A stretch of 64,000 nt of DNA from Trichomonas vaginalis G3. Its lineage: Eukaryota; Parabasalia; Trichomonadida; Trichomonadidae. The position numbers and the translations under genes are program-made. The DNA lies in the NCBI RefSeq assembly GCF_026262505.1, contig NC_067205.1, positions 17,546,001 through 17,610,000 of the forward strand. Reading direction: 5' to 3'. The notes below the pieces were generated by a model, which made no database searches, was not told where the DNA came from, and worked only from the letters and a program-made list of their open reading frames with translations. Positions 54,334 through 64,000 of this stretch are shown piece after piece; position 1 is the stretch's first letter; every line of letters begins with the position of its first letter.

Positions 54334-55284
54334 TTCGATAAAATGAGATGAAAAAGTGCCAGTTTAAGATCATCTTTACCGTGCTTCGTGATTGTAAAGA
54401 TGCTCAATAAATGTCAATAAAATGCAAAATAAAAAGACCGATAATTGAATGAGTTATCATCAATTGTGTAAAACCAATTTTTATTCAACATTATGGAAAT
54501 TTTAATTTATATCTTATATACATTAATATACCTCGATCGTTAATTTCTTTCAATTTTCTTGTTGTATCTTTCACTCTTACAGACATTGAATTATCGCATA
54601 CTATATACATCAATAATAATCCATTGATCAAATCCATTATGTGTAAAATGCCTTTCATTTCTTCTCAAAAAATTAACGATAAGGCTATTATCTTAAAATA
54701 CCTTTTAAGTATATTACACTCTTCTCCTAGATATTTAGAAACTCTTAAATATCAAAAATTATTTTTGTTCGCTTACGATTTGGGGTCGTTATCGATTTTG
54801 TAATTTAATCGTTATCGTTATCAATTTTGTAATTTAATCGTTATCGTCTTTTTCTAAACGTGCATTTTGGAACTAAATCGCATATAACTTTAAAATGACT
54901 TAATATTTAAAGGTTTATGTGGTAAATATCAACGAAATGTAATATTAATATGTGCACCATATATGAATTACAGACATTTGAGCAATTCGAAATTTCATCG
55001 CGTTATATATTCATTTAAATTCGATCAAATCAACATTGCAATTATAAAACCATTACACATCCAGTCAATATTTTTCAATTTCATGCGAATTATATCATTA
55101 TTACACATTTTAAAATGGCGAAATATAGTCCAAAAAATAAACTTCGTTTTAAACTCAATTCTCACACATATTCGGATTAAATCATATGTGACTCATATGA
55201 TCATACATCTCATTTGAGGTCTAAAAAATGATTTACCGAGAAAACTTGCATTCGAACTAAAATTTACTAAATTTAATCAAATTG
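54334..55284. other. AT-rich intergenic region
   Basis: No supportable gene. Contains a short direct repeat ATCGTTATCG(A/T) around 54788-54850. Confidence 0.4.
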
Positions 55285-55500
55285 GTTTACAAACGTAAAG
55301 TTTATGCCAAATATTTACGTTTGTAAACTAATTGAGTAAATTTATAGCACTTTTTTTCTCGATGCAATAATTTGAACTACGAGTTTACCAAATTAGTTTA
55401 CAAACGTAAAGTTTATGCCAAATATTTACGTTTGTAAACTAATTGAGTAAATTTATAGCACTTTTTTCTCGATGCAATAATTTGAACGACAAGTTAATAT
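55285..55500 (+). repeat. Two-copy 111-bp repeat with long palindrome
   Basis: GTTTACAAACGTAAAGTTTA starts at 55285 and 55396. Each copy holds the palindrome GTTTACAAACGTAAA / TTTACGTTTGTAAAC with a 14-bp centre, then ATTGAGTAAATTTATAGCAC. Non-coding; probably a mobile element fragment. Confidence 0.75.
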
Positions 55501-55810
55501 AATTAGTGTTCTCATGTTTACAATTCAATATGTCTATGCATATGATATATGCAAATTCTATAAATAAAATATTATTAAATAAAATTCTTTTCAATTCCTT
55601 AAAAATAGCGTTTCTTTTGAATAAAAAATGATTTTTAACTAATTTTAGGACTCTTTCTATTTCAAAAAAAATACCTGAATTTAATTTTCTGATGCAAAAT
55701 TTATGCTTTTTATCATGAAATTCTTTTTTTCAAAATTTTTTTAGATTTTTTTCCATTTTGAATATAGTTAATTTTACTTTATTTCACATTCTATTAAGAA
55801 ATACTTAGGC

Positions 55811-56873
55811 TGTTGTAAACAGAAATTCATCAAAAGTGACACCTCAGAAAAGCTAAACTATTGAATTTTTGGAACTTTTGATAGAGCACGTTTTTAAATA
55901 TTAATTAAAGTAAATGTATATTTTGTAAAGATTCTTTTTAATAAAAAATAGAATTTTGAAGAAGAACACAAAATCTTCTGAAAAATAATATCACATAAAC
56001 TCATATTATTTTCTAATATATAACTATTTTATATAAAAATCAAATTCAATGATCTTAAAAGCGAATGATAAACCTCAAAATTTACGAATATAATGAGTGG
56101 GAATATAATGCTTATCTATCATAAAACCATATGAAATATCAATTTTTGCTTTACGCCTAATTTTTGACGACAATTAGCAAAAAATGTTAAATGTTAACAC
56201 TCAGTCCATTTGAATATGAAAAATAAAATTGACTTTGAATAAATGTTTTTATTTATCATGCAATTCTTCTTGCGACCAAAGATTTGAATAAAAGTTCAAA
56301 AAATAAGATAGCTTAAAAAATAATATACGGTAGTGTTTACTAATAGATGAATAGTATATAAATTCTATTAAAATGGATTTGATCCAAAAAAATATATAAA
56401 ATTTGATCATAAATAAAATCGTTTTAAATTACTTCTTCATTTAAATTATAACAATTATTTTTGGTTTTATATTTTTTTGGATCAAATCCATTTTAATAGA
56501 ATTTATATACTATTCATCTATTAGTAAACACTACCGTATATTATTTTTTAAGCTATCTTATTTTTTGAAGTTTTATTCAAATCTTTGGTCGCAAGAAGAA
56601 TTGCATGATAAATAAAAACATTTAATCAAAGTCAATTTTATTTTTCATATTCAAATGGACTGAGTGTTAACATTTAACATTTTTTGCTAATTGTCGTCAA
56701 AAATTAGGCGTAAAGCAAAAATTGATATTTCATATGGTTTTATGATAGATAAGCATTATATTCCCACTCATTATATTCGTAAATTTTGAGGTTTATCATT
56801 CGCTTTTAAGATCATTGAATTTGATTTTTATATAAAATAGTTATATATTAGAAAATAATATGAGTTTATGTGA

Positions 56874-56876
<3 letters not shown>
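55811..56876. repeat. Foldback element with about 600-bp arms, interrupted by Polinton C
   Basis: 55811-56404 is the reverse complement of 9968-10563. After a 54-bp centre, 56459-56876 repeats the same sequence in the direct orientation, matching 9968 onward until GAGTTTATGTGATAT, where Polinton C's A tract begins. The two arms therefore make a long palindrome. The remainder of the second arm should lie beyond the other end of Polinton C. Confidence 0.85.
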
Positions 56877-56914
<38 letters not shown>

Positions 56915-56951
56915 TAGTGGGGCTTCCAGGCACTTCGTGCCCTCTAGCCCC
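56877..56951. repeat. Polinton C terminal A tract and hairpin
   Basis: A tract 56877-56912, then GGTAGT and a 33-bp hairpin (GGGGCT...AGCCCC with inner GGCAC-TTC-GTGCC) at 56919-56951. Relative to Polinton A the inner stem differs by a compensating pair (A-T instead of G-C). Confidence 0.75.
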
Positions 56952-57003
56952 CCGTCACTTTTCTGTCACTTTTCAGGAAAAAAACATTTTTATTAAATAT
57001 AAA

Positions 57004-57821
57004 ATGAATTTCACAAAACCACCGTTACCCTTCTTTGGAAATAAGAGTAGATGTAAAGATATTCTATTGAGAGAACTTAAGAAACTACCGAATGGTCTAA
57101 CATTTGTAGATTTGTTCGGTGGAAGTTTCTATATATCCCATTTGTGCCATACTGTATTTCCTGACTCAAAGATTATATGCAATGACTTCGACAACTATAT
57201 GAACCGTCTCAAACATATACCAGACACAAATAAAATATTGAGTGAGTTGAAAGAAAAGATACCTATAGGTAAGATGGAACGTATACCATTAGATAAGAAA
57301 AATACTGTCAGAGAGGTTTTGAAAAAAGCAGAATATATAGACTGGGATAGTATATCTGCTAGACTATTATATAGTGGTGCTATAAGAGTTCATGACATTG
57401 AAACACTTATGTCAAAAGTTTTATATCTTAACTATACAAATGTTTTCAAAGAGGACATAGAAAAATATATTGAGGGTATAGAGTTTGTGAGATGTCATTG
57501 GACAGAGTTGTATGAAAATATAAAGACAAGGAAAATGTTTTCTTTATAGTGGACCCGCCGTTCTATAACACATGGGATTTTCAATACCAAGTAGACTGGA
57601 CTTTGAGAGACTCTTTAGAAACTTTAGACGTTTTACATAACCATCCATGCTTTTACTTTACATCCGATAAAAGTGGTTTGGAAAGTGTCATGAGATGGTT
57701 AGAGGACATACATGACTATGAGTTTAGATACGATAAGATAGAATATGAGAGAGGTCCTATAAACTGGAGAAAGTGTCACAACAAAGAAATTTTATTGGTA
57801 AGTAAATGTGGTTTGAAATAG
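57004..57821 (+). pseudogene. D12-class DNA adenine N6-methyltransferase of Polinton C, broken
   Basis: Start at 57004 in the usual ATAAAATG context. Motifs of Dam/D12 methyltransferases in order: PFFGNKSR near the N-terminus (SAM-binding FxGxK), TFVDLFGGSFYISHL, NDFDNYM, and the catalytic DPPFYNTW. Such enzymes methylate adenine, often in GATC-like sites. Usual length is about 270 residues, as here. Broken about once. It is the first gene from the element terminus; role could be self-marking or protection of element DNA (inference). An upstream ATG at 56860 lies outside the element and is not credible. Confidence 0.8.
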
Positions 57822-57937
57822 GACTACTTGTTTTAGGTTTTTTCCATTGTGTCATTTACTTATTTGACGTGGCAGAAAGATATAGAGAATATGAAGATGA
57901 ACCAATGCCTGCAAATGTCCAGTATATGTACTCGTAA
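57806..57937 (+). CDS. Small single-TM protein of Polinton C (43 aa)
   Basis: ATG at 57806 (context AAGTAAATG) overlaps the end of the methyltransferase gene by 16 bp. Encodes MWFEIGLLVLGFFHCVIYLF, a clear membrane segment, then an acidic Tyr-rich tail ending NVQYMYS. Probably a membrane-associated virion or accessory peptide. Its compact overlapping position supports it being real. Confidence 0.5.
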   Translation: MWFEIGLLVLGFFHCVIYLFDVAERYREYEDEPMPANVQYMYS

Positions 57938-57960
57938 GAGATATTTTTATCTAATATTAA

Positions 57961-58323
57961 ATGGACGCACAGAACTTAGCGAATGCACAGCAACCTGGAC
58001 AACCAAACCCAGAGAATATTCCAAATGAAGTTAGAATACAAACTGCAATGGCAAACTATGGTCAAGTGCCAACAGATGTACAAATGCAAACTGCCATGTC
58101 AAATGACGCTGCGTTAGGCTTACCACCATGGTATGCAAATATGAGATGGAAAGAGTTTTATACAAACCCTGAAGTGGGATATAAACAACTCTATGCAGAT
58201 GACGCGAACACAGGAGTTGACCCAGAGTATGTTTTCTACCAGAGGAGAAATAGAATGTATGAGCTCCAGTTAAAGAATGCTATGGAACTCAGAAGGAAAC
58301 GTAAGAGACTAGGTGGACATTAG
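57961..58323 (+). CDS. Unknown Polinton C protein with Q/N-rich start and basic end
   Basis: 120 residues, looks whole. Start context TTTTTATCTAATATTAAATG. An N-terminal Gln/Asn/Pro-rich part has two copies of a VRIQTAMANYGQ-like segment (about 28-37 and 42-51), a middle WYANMRWKEFYTNPE, and a basic end ELRRKRKRLGGH. Function unknown; a virion-associated DNA-binding role is possible. Confidence 0.5.
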   Translation: MDAQNLANAQQPGQPNPENIPNEVRIQTAMANYGQVPTDVQMQTAMSNDAALGLPPWYANMRWKEFYTNPEVGYKQLYADDANTGVDPEYVFYQRRNRMYELQLKNAMELRRKRKRLGGH

Positions 58324-58341
58324 ATTTTTACATATAGTAAA

Positions 58342-58575
58342 ATGGGTTTCTTCAGTAGTATTGGAAACTTCTTCAGAAGAGTTGGAAGAGGTATATGGAA
58401 TGGAATAAAAACCGTAGGAAAGGAATTTGGAACGGTGTAAAAATATAAAGAGTAGGTCAGTTTGTTGGTATTATACCTAAAGACCTGAACCAGAAGAGCA
58501 AGCTCCTGTTATACAACAGCCTGAACCTGCACCACAGTCTAGTTGGCAACCAAATCCAACCCCTCAACCGTATTA
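58342..58575 (+). pseudogene. Short amphipathic virion-like peptide of Polinton C, broken
   Basis: Starts MGFFSSIGNFFRRVGRGIWN, an amphipathic glycine/phenylalanine-rich helix like membrane-lytic or capsid-lining peptides of icosahedral viruses, and ends in a Pro/Gln-rich stretch near 58500-58575. Broken. Similar in style to the starts at 61708 and 30765. Confidence 0.4.
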
Positions 58576-58589
58576 AAAAAATCATATTT

Positions 58590-59432
58590 TTACCGTTCGA
58601 TAGTAGTTGTATATGAAACTAAGTTTCTAAGTAAAACGCGTGGTATAATGGAATTATTCTCTTTCTTCCATCTGTAGTTAAACCATACTTGAAAGTCTGA
58701 AAATACTTCCACTCGGTGGTTCATATAGCTTTGTAGGTTTTTCGTAAAGTCATTTGCCAAGCATAAAAAAGAGTTTTGTGCACCAGAAAATGAAGCATGA
58801 ACTATAATAGCATCTGAGTCGAAAACATTTTCATATGTTCCATTAGGGTTTTCGACTTCATAAAAGTTCGGGTGTACTGGATATGCTGCAGGCTGATTTA
58901 ACATCCTCAAAAATCTATACATGCCAAGTTGTTATATTTTGTAGAAATATAAACGTCTTCTCCAAGGTCTTCTATTCTATTGATTTTTAACAGTTGCATT
59001 TTTCCTGTCATATATAATTCGAGATGGTACTCTCCTTCGTCAATGTTGTACTGTTTTTGCATATTCGAGATAGATATCGTTTATTTTTTCTTGAAAAGCT
59101 TGAAGAGTTGTTTCTAAGTTTACAAGCAAACTAACTTGTAAAAGTTTTCCCTGTTCAAATTTCTCATACGTATGTTTTTCTTTGTTATAGTATCGATTCA
59201 AAAGCGACCGTAAATGGGAAACCATGTATGGCTTCTGAAATGAACTTCATTCTACGAAAGCCAATAGCTTTTGTGACGGATGGGTCTCTTAAACCATCTT
59301 AGTGGGTAGTCAAAACGATAGCCTTCATGCTTTACGGTCTCTGTCTCAAACTTTTGACCTACGTTAGTAAAAAGTTCATCTAATGGTTTAGTTGTAGCAA
59401 CTCTTGAATTTTCTTTTTCTATTGAAAGCATA
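58590..59432 (-). pseudogene. Minor-capsid (penton-like) candidate of Polinton C, broken
   Basis: Minus-strand remnants from 59432 to 58590. Near its start is a FDYPLRWF segment comparable with the P-x-x-W motif of the Polinton B proteins at 14619 and 29658; the C-terminal piece contains DSDAIIVHASFSGAQNS and VFSDFQVWFNYRW. Beta-rich. Several breaks. A capsid-associated role is inferred from those similarities and position. Confidence 0.45.
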
Positions 59433-59449
59433 TTTTTCTAGAATAAAAA

Positions 59450-60732
59450 TGTCGAAAGAAACAGCGTCTATGAGAGAAATACAACACAACCGACAACTCA
59501 TTTTGCAAGCTCTAAATAAGAACACAAAACTTTTCAAACTATTCTAAGATATCTGAGTCATTGAAAGAAGGAAACTTAAAACTGACATTAAACCCATTGA
59601 CAGACGAGTTTCTATTTCAAGACAGTAAGAACCATACTGTTTGTATAAATCCAACAAAGGAACTTTAAAACGAGAAGCCTATAAAAGAACTTCTTTTGAA
59701 AGCAGATGTTGACAACAAAGCTGACAAAGAGTATGTCATTGAAAAAGTTCAAGAAGAACATGACAGAGCAGATGCAACATATGCAACGAAAAGAGGATGT
59801 TGAAAAGAAGCTGACAAAGAGTATGTTGACGATGAGTTAGCATATCTGGCTAGTTAGTGAAGAAGGCAAATAAGGAATATGTGGATGAAAAGACAATGAA
59901 ATTATAAAAAGGGTTGAAATGGTACCATGAACGGACATCGAAGATTTTAAAAGGTAAAGCCAATACAGGGTGGGTTTCAGGATGTTTAGACCTTAAAGCC
60001 GACAAAGAAACTGTAGATATGTTGACACAAACGGTTTCAAGTCATACCAGAGGTTTAATGGAAGATGGACAACAGTTGAAAGAGCTTGAGAAAGGTGTTA
60101 CAGAGTTAAGGAATACAAAAGCAGACTCGACATGGATAAAAGGATATGTAGATGCAACAAAAGAACGTATTTTCGCATGGACAGAAGGAACATACCCACA
60201 AAAATATCATAGACATAGCATCTCTGACGTAAATGAACTTGAAGAAAAGTTATATAAGAAAGCAGACAAAACAGAGCTTCAAACATTAAAGACAGAAATA
60301 CTTCAAACACTATATCCTATAGGTTCTATTTACACGTCAATGAACTCTACCAGACCAGAAGTAGTACTTGGTCTCGGAACTTGGACTCAAATAGTCGACA
60401 GGTTTTTGTATTGTGCAAACTCTTCAAAGGAAACAGGTGGAAGTAAAACGATTTCAGGTGAAAACCTACCTGCACACAGTCACTACATAAATTTAACTAC
60501 AGCTGAAGCAGGTTGGCATAAGCATAGATATTGGGATTGGACAGGAATGAAAAAAGGTAAAGGATATGATGTTAAAGACGACGTTCAGTTTGCTATAAAT
60601 TGTTTCTGGGGTGACACTCAGGGAGATGGAAACCATACACATCGCGTTTCGGGATATACGCAAACAACTGGACAAAGTAAAGACTACATGCCACCTTACA
60701 TGACAGTTTACGCATGGTATAGAATTGCTTAG
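59450..60732 (+). pseudogene. Phage-tail-collar-like fibre protein of Polinton C, broken
   Basis: Starts MSKETASMREIQHNRQLI in the context GAATAAAAATG. The shaft has repeated KADKEYVD-type coiled-coil segments (about 59700-60290), then HSISDVNELEEKLYKKADK, and the collar-type tip: YPIGSIYTSMNSTRPE, TWTQIVDRFLYCA, GGSKTISGENLPAHSH, and a terminal MPPYMTVYAWYRIA. This tip layout closely matches phage baseplate/short-tail-fibre receptor-binding ends and the Polinton B fibre. Broken, several breaks, all toward the N-terminal half. Confidence 0.8.
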
Positions 60733-60886
60733 TCGTCATTTTCAACTTTTTAGCATATTCGTCAGGAGTTGTCTTATATTTGTTAGGAACTGTCTTTGAA
60801 AGTATACACTTGAACTTTGACAAGTTTGAAACGAGGTCTGACAATAGTAGTTTTATCTTCTGCTTGCAGTCTGTACATTTTGCCAT
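60593..60886 (-). CDS. Small CxxC protein of Polinton C, uncertain
   Basis: Starts MAKCTDCKQKIKLLLSDL with a CxxC pair, then a basic Lys/Thr-rich part. The frame runs 140 bp into the antisense of the fibre gene, so its true C-terminus is doubtful; the genuine gene may end near 60735. It starts just downstream of the integrase stop. Possibly a small zinc-binding regulator. Confidence 0.35.
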   Translation of the reverse strand: MAKCTDCKQKIKLLLSDLVSNLSKFKCILSKTVPNKYKTTPDEYAKKLKMTTKQFYTMRKLSCKVACSLYFVQLFAYIPKRDVYGFHLPECHPRNNL

Positions 60887-60892
60887 GTTTGC

Positions 60893-61690
60893 CTAAACTT
60901 CATAATATTCTCTTGTATACTTTCTTCTATTTTTACGAACACGAATGTGAGTACCTGTCGGGTTCCCATTGTTGTCATAGTCAATAGTATTTTTCATATG
61001 GGTCGCGTTTAGGTATTTCTATTTTTACTTTGTCACCTTTCTTAAGTTTGAAGCCCGGCATTCTTTCTTGTTTGTCTCTTTTGACTAAATTATTAAATAT
61101 ATAGTCTTCTCTAAGTCAGGGTTGTTTTTCATTTCTTCGGGGGAGTGGTTTCCCAAACCTTTTTGTTTACGGTTGTTGTAAATATTTAAAACTTGTCTCA
61201 TCTTTGCCATGGAGAAGTGTCTATATTTGTCGTCATATGACATTTCATTTGCTTCACCACCTTGTGGTTGGTTTAAGTCTCTTAACATTTTTATTACAAC
61301 CGTCAATGACACCAAGAGCAGAATGGTTTTGGTCGACAATGAAATATTGGTTTACATTTTTTGAACGCAGATAGTTTTTAATATCGTCTGATTTGAAGAA
61401 CAGAACGTTCACAGTCAGATGTCAGTTTTGTTTGATGGTAATTTGTCAACGAAGATTGTCAAAGCAGTTTTCACATCTAAAATATTTTTGGACTGTAATG
61501 GTATGGCTTCACAGTATCTTGTGTTTTGACCGACAAATATTAGCCAGTATGGTGGTCCATCTTCTCTATACCTCGGAATGTTTTCCAAGATATCCATAAA
61601 CCAAGCATTTGGTGTTGAACTAAAGATTTTACCATGAGTGCTTTCTTTGTTGCCTTAGAAACATAGGGGTCCTTGTTTGGATTCGTCATT
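60893..61690 (-). pseudogene. Retroviral-type integrase of Polinton C, broken
   Basis: Core remnant around 61415-61597 reads PYWLIFVGQNTRYCEAIPL, the strand region following the first catalytic Asp of rve integrases; another piece (61085-61339) has the downstream helix with MRQVLNIYNNRKQKGLGNHSPEEM, equivalent to the YNNxxHxxxGxTP end of the core. The C-terminal part near 60893-61060 is basic and beta-rich. Broken, several breaks. Confidence 0.7.
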
Positions 61691-61707
61691 TTTTTACCCT
61701 ATAAGAA

Positions 61708-62067
61708 ATGGGTTTATTTGGCGCATTAGCAGGAGTTGCATCCAGATTTTTACCCGCAGTGGGAACAATAGCCAGAGGTGCGTTTGGAATTGGAAGGAAG
61801 ATTTTTGAGTACATTAGGTATACTTAAAGAGAAAGCACAACCTATTATACAAACTGTACAGAAAGGTTGGGATGTAGCACGAGATGCAGCAAATCTTATT
61901 CAAATCCTGAAACAAGAGGAAAAGTTCAAGGATGGATGGACAATGTAGGAAGACAAGCAGGAAACTATTATAACAAAGCAAATGACTACTATAACCAAGC
62001 AGGACACTATAGGACCAAGGTGAAAGATTCTTTAACAGAGGATATAACCATGCACAACAGTGGGTAA
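61708..62067 (+). pseudogene. Hydrophobic virion-like protein of Polinton C, broken
   Basis: Starts MGLFGALAGVASRFLPAVGT, an Ala/Gly amphipathic N-terminus as in capsid-lining or membrane-active proteins; the later part is Tyr/Asn-rich (YNKANDYYNQAGHY). The start context is ATTTTTTTACCCTATAAGAAATG. Broken, a few breaks. Analogous to 30765-31292 in Polinton B. Confidence 0.4.
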
Positions 62068-62120
62068 ACAACAACCAACCGCAACCCCTCAAACGTGGGA
62101 ATGTAAATTTTTTTACTGAG

Positions 62121-62281
62121 ATGAATGAACAATACAGCATTGAGACAAATGGGTTCAAGATGGATTTGTCGACTTCCAGCAGTTACACAACCACGTGTTT
62201 GTCAAGTTCTTCCTATACCTCAGGAAGTTTTAGACGACTTAAAAACCTAAACAACCAGTTGAAAACAAACCAAACTAAAAT
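62121..62281 (+). CDS. Small Ser/Thr-rich protein of Polinton C, uncertain
   Basis: From an ATG preceded by TTTTTTTACTGAG, the same 13-base lead that precedes the next gene at 62298. Encodes about 50 Ser/Thr/Asn-rich residues beginning MNEQYSIETNGFKMD. The shared leader supports a real start; reading-frame integrity is uncertain. Confidence 0.3.
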
Positions 62282-62297
62282 TTTTTACTGAGATGAA

Positions 62298-62882
62298 ATG
62301 ACCGAAGAAGTTGAAACGGTAGATTTGACACCACAAACAAAAAGTTCAGAACCATTGTCAAAACCTGTCAAAGAACTTACAGATGAAGAGAAAAATTCAA
62401 TAATAGAAAGTGCCAGGTCTGGAAATACAAACCCTAACTACAAAGTCACTTTTCATAGAAATGGAACGGCTAGTATCTCAAAAAAGAAACAGACTCTCAC
62501 AAATAAAATATTGAAGTCTGAAGGAGTTTATGAGACAGCAGATGGAAAAGTTTACTTCACCGACCAACAGTTCATTATAGAACATCTCATTGACTTAGAG
62601 TCGAAATATTCTAAACTTTACAACAAACACAAAAAGTTGAAAGGAAAACAAAAACAAATGGCATATGATATTTACGAAGATGTTGACGACACAACTAAAC
62701 CTGCAAGTGAGGTAAAGTCAGATGAACCGAAAAGTGACGAAAAACCGATAGAAGAAGAGAAACCAAAAACTGAAGATAAACCAAAACCAAAGTTTAGTTT
62801 CCAAACTAAACCAAGTCAACCTTCATTAGCTGGTATGGGTTGGCGTCAAAGACTTCTGGTAGCAGGAGGTTATGTTAAGTAA
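62298..62882 (+). CDS. Unknown Lys/Glu-rich protein of Polinton C
   Basis: 194 residues, looks whole. A central segment with GVYETADGKVYFTDQQFI, a coiled coil (LIDLESKYSKLYNKHKKLKG), a long Pro/Lys/Glu low-complexity stretch (about 128-172), then a conserved-looking end GMGWRQRLLVAGGYVK. The architecture (folded part, charged linker, short hydrophobic end) suits a virion scaffold or linker. The leader TTTTTTACTGAGATGAAATG duplicates that of the previous gene. Confidence 0.5.
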   Translation: MTEEVETVDLTPQTKSSEPLSKPVKELTDEEKNSIIESARSGNTNPNYKVTFHRNGTASISKKKQTLTNKILKSEGVYETADGKVYFTDQQFIIEHLIDLESKYSKLYNKHKKLKGKQKQMAYDIYEDVDDTTKPASEVKSDEPKSDEKPIEEEKPKTEDKPKPKFSFQTKPSQPSLAGMGWRQRLLVAGGYVK

Positions 62883-62913
62883 AGAAAAAAAATATTTTTT
62901 TATTTTTATAAAA

Positions 62914-64000
62914 ATGCCCCCGTATAGAATGGATAGAAAATCTGCTAGAATAAAAGCAGAGTTAGAAAGATATGGTTGGAGAGTTTCGAAGAAGTTTAAA
63001 TATAGGAAGGGAAGACCCATAAAAGTCTATGACAAATTGGCTGGTCTGACCTATGAAATGGACCTAGAAACAGCGCGCGCCAACTATCCAAACAGACTGG
63101 AGAGGTTAGAAGAAGAACGTCTTATGGACATGCCTTTCAATGTTACTGAGCCTCAAGTTGAAGGACACGACGGCTTTGCCAGATTCTACTGGAAACATGA
63201 CGAACAATTGCATCCTTTGAGAAGGAAAAAAGGAAAAGGTGAAGACGCACATGCTCCCATGGAAAGAAAGATATGCATATGAAAGTACCGTGAAGTTAGA
63301 AGTCAAATTACATCTGGTCGAACCTTTACAGTAAACTTTGACGAAGGAAAGAACAAAGAAGGCTTCATGGGTGTACTTGCTGCCATACAAGACGGAAATA
63401 AGAAAGGATACAATCTCAGACTAACCATAACAGATTTGGACGGTCACATTTACTATGCACATGGCAATGTCACAACAGCTGCAATGCTTCTTGACGCTTT
63501 CAAGACTACAAAGAGAGAACAAATGGTTGACTCCGACTCAGACATTTTGAATGCAATTGAAGGAATTGCAAGTGTAAAATTTGAATGGTACCAACCTAAC
63601 CCTCAAGCAGTCAGACAACATGCTGGATACTTCCCGTTCATAAATAAGTCTGACATTGACTTGACAAGGTATGGAATTTACAATTCAATTGAAACAATTG
63701 TCAATGAACCTTGCATTCTTACATGTCTCAGGAACTCTGGTCTTGTTACAGAAGAGAAGATGAAGTATCTTGAGTCATGTGTGAAGACAAGGTACATTCT
63801 CAGAGGTCAATTGGCAAAAATTGCACCGTTGGCAAATGTCAATATCCGAGTCAACATACCTACAGCTAAAGGTTCTTCACATGACGACTATGTTGTTGAG
63901 TTCAATTTACCATGGTTGAAAGATTGTAATTGTCCACAACCACTTCATGTTGAACGAAAGTCTTACAAACCCATTGTTCGGAAAGGTAAGTGTAACATTG
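62914..64000 (+). pseudogene. polB: DNA polymerase B of Polinton C, N-terminal part, broken and partial
   Basis: Starts MPPYRMDRKSARIKAELERY in the context TTATAAAAATG. Later sequence contains NEPCILTCLRNSGLVTEEKM, which parallels EDNCFVYACIQAGVNEETID in the Polinton B polymerase, i.e. the region before the exonuclease domain. The gene runs past the window end, so exonuclease and palm motifs are not visible. Broken about once. Identity rests on this parallel and on its place in the element. Confidence 0.6.

Larger units (their letters stand above)
56877..64000. mobile_element. Polinton/Maverick C, broken, runs off window
   Basis: Begins with a 36-nt A tract and the GC hairpin shared with Polinton A, inserted in the foldback repeat. 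Gene order from the end: adenine methyltransferase, three small genes, minor-capsid candidate (-), fibre (+), integrase (-), small virion-like genes, then DNA polymerase B (+) running past 64000. Most genes are broken; about a dozen breaks in the visible part. Because it interrupts another repeat it is younger than that repeat. Same family as Polinton A by terminus. Confidence 0.8.

Noticed and set aside
56860-57003. Methyltransferase start at the upstream ATG at 56860
   Set aside because: That ATG lies in the foldback repeat outside the Polinton and would translate the A tract as a poly-lysine run.

Overview
The window is AT-rich, intron-poor eukaryotic DNA from a parabasalid protist. A trichomonad is the best reading, and the genus Tritrichomonas is my best guess. 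The evidence is a short R2R3 Myb protein, a prodomain-less metacaspase, a tandem saposin-like secreted protein, a surface protein with long Thr/Pro/Glu repeats, one transmembrane segment and an NPLF-type tail, and several Polintons (Mavericks) with DNA transposons packed between few host genes. The species call is inference; no ribosomal RNA or other decisive marker is present.

Layout: 1-4860 is the end of Polinton A (broken capsid and coiled-coil genes), running off the left edge. 5167-5724 is the saposin-like gene. 5725-11009 is non-coding and repeat-rich, with two 80-bp tandem arrays in opposite orientation and a 600-bp repeat arm. 11010-14138 is an intact giant surface protein. 14403-31900 is Polinton B (polB, HNH nuclease, KilA-N protein, integrase, phage-tail-like fibre, collagen-like fibre, packaging ATPase, capsid-associated proteins). 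31880-34200 is a decayed hAT transposon. 35455-36903 is a broken paralogue of the surface protein, abutting a metallophosphoesterase/membrane gene that has lost its 5' part (36904-38430). 39045-39359 is ribosomal protein eL42. 41229-41990 is an array of hairpins. 45127-52172 is a DNA transposon with about 280-bp inverted ends and a decayed P-element-like transposase. 52194-52760 is Myb and 53584-54333 is metacaspase. 55811-56876 is a large foldback repeat into which Polinton C (56877 to the window end) has inserted.

Working together: the host genes look unrelated to each other, and the window is mainly a graveyard of nested mobile elements. Polintons A and C share a terminal hairpin and probably belong to one family; A shows the capsid half and C shows the methyltransferase, fibre, integrase and polymerase half. 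Polinton B is a different lineage. B and C both carry a fibre protein whose C-terminal domain strongly resembles phage tail-collar/short-tail-fibre tips, joined to repeated coiled-coil segments. Polinton genes are packed very tightly: three consecutive genes in B join as TAA-ATG with no spacer, and two divergent genes are separated by 16 bp.

Limits: all family calls come from reading motifs by eye. No database search was possible.
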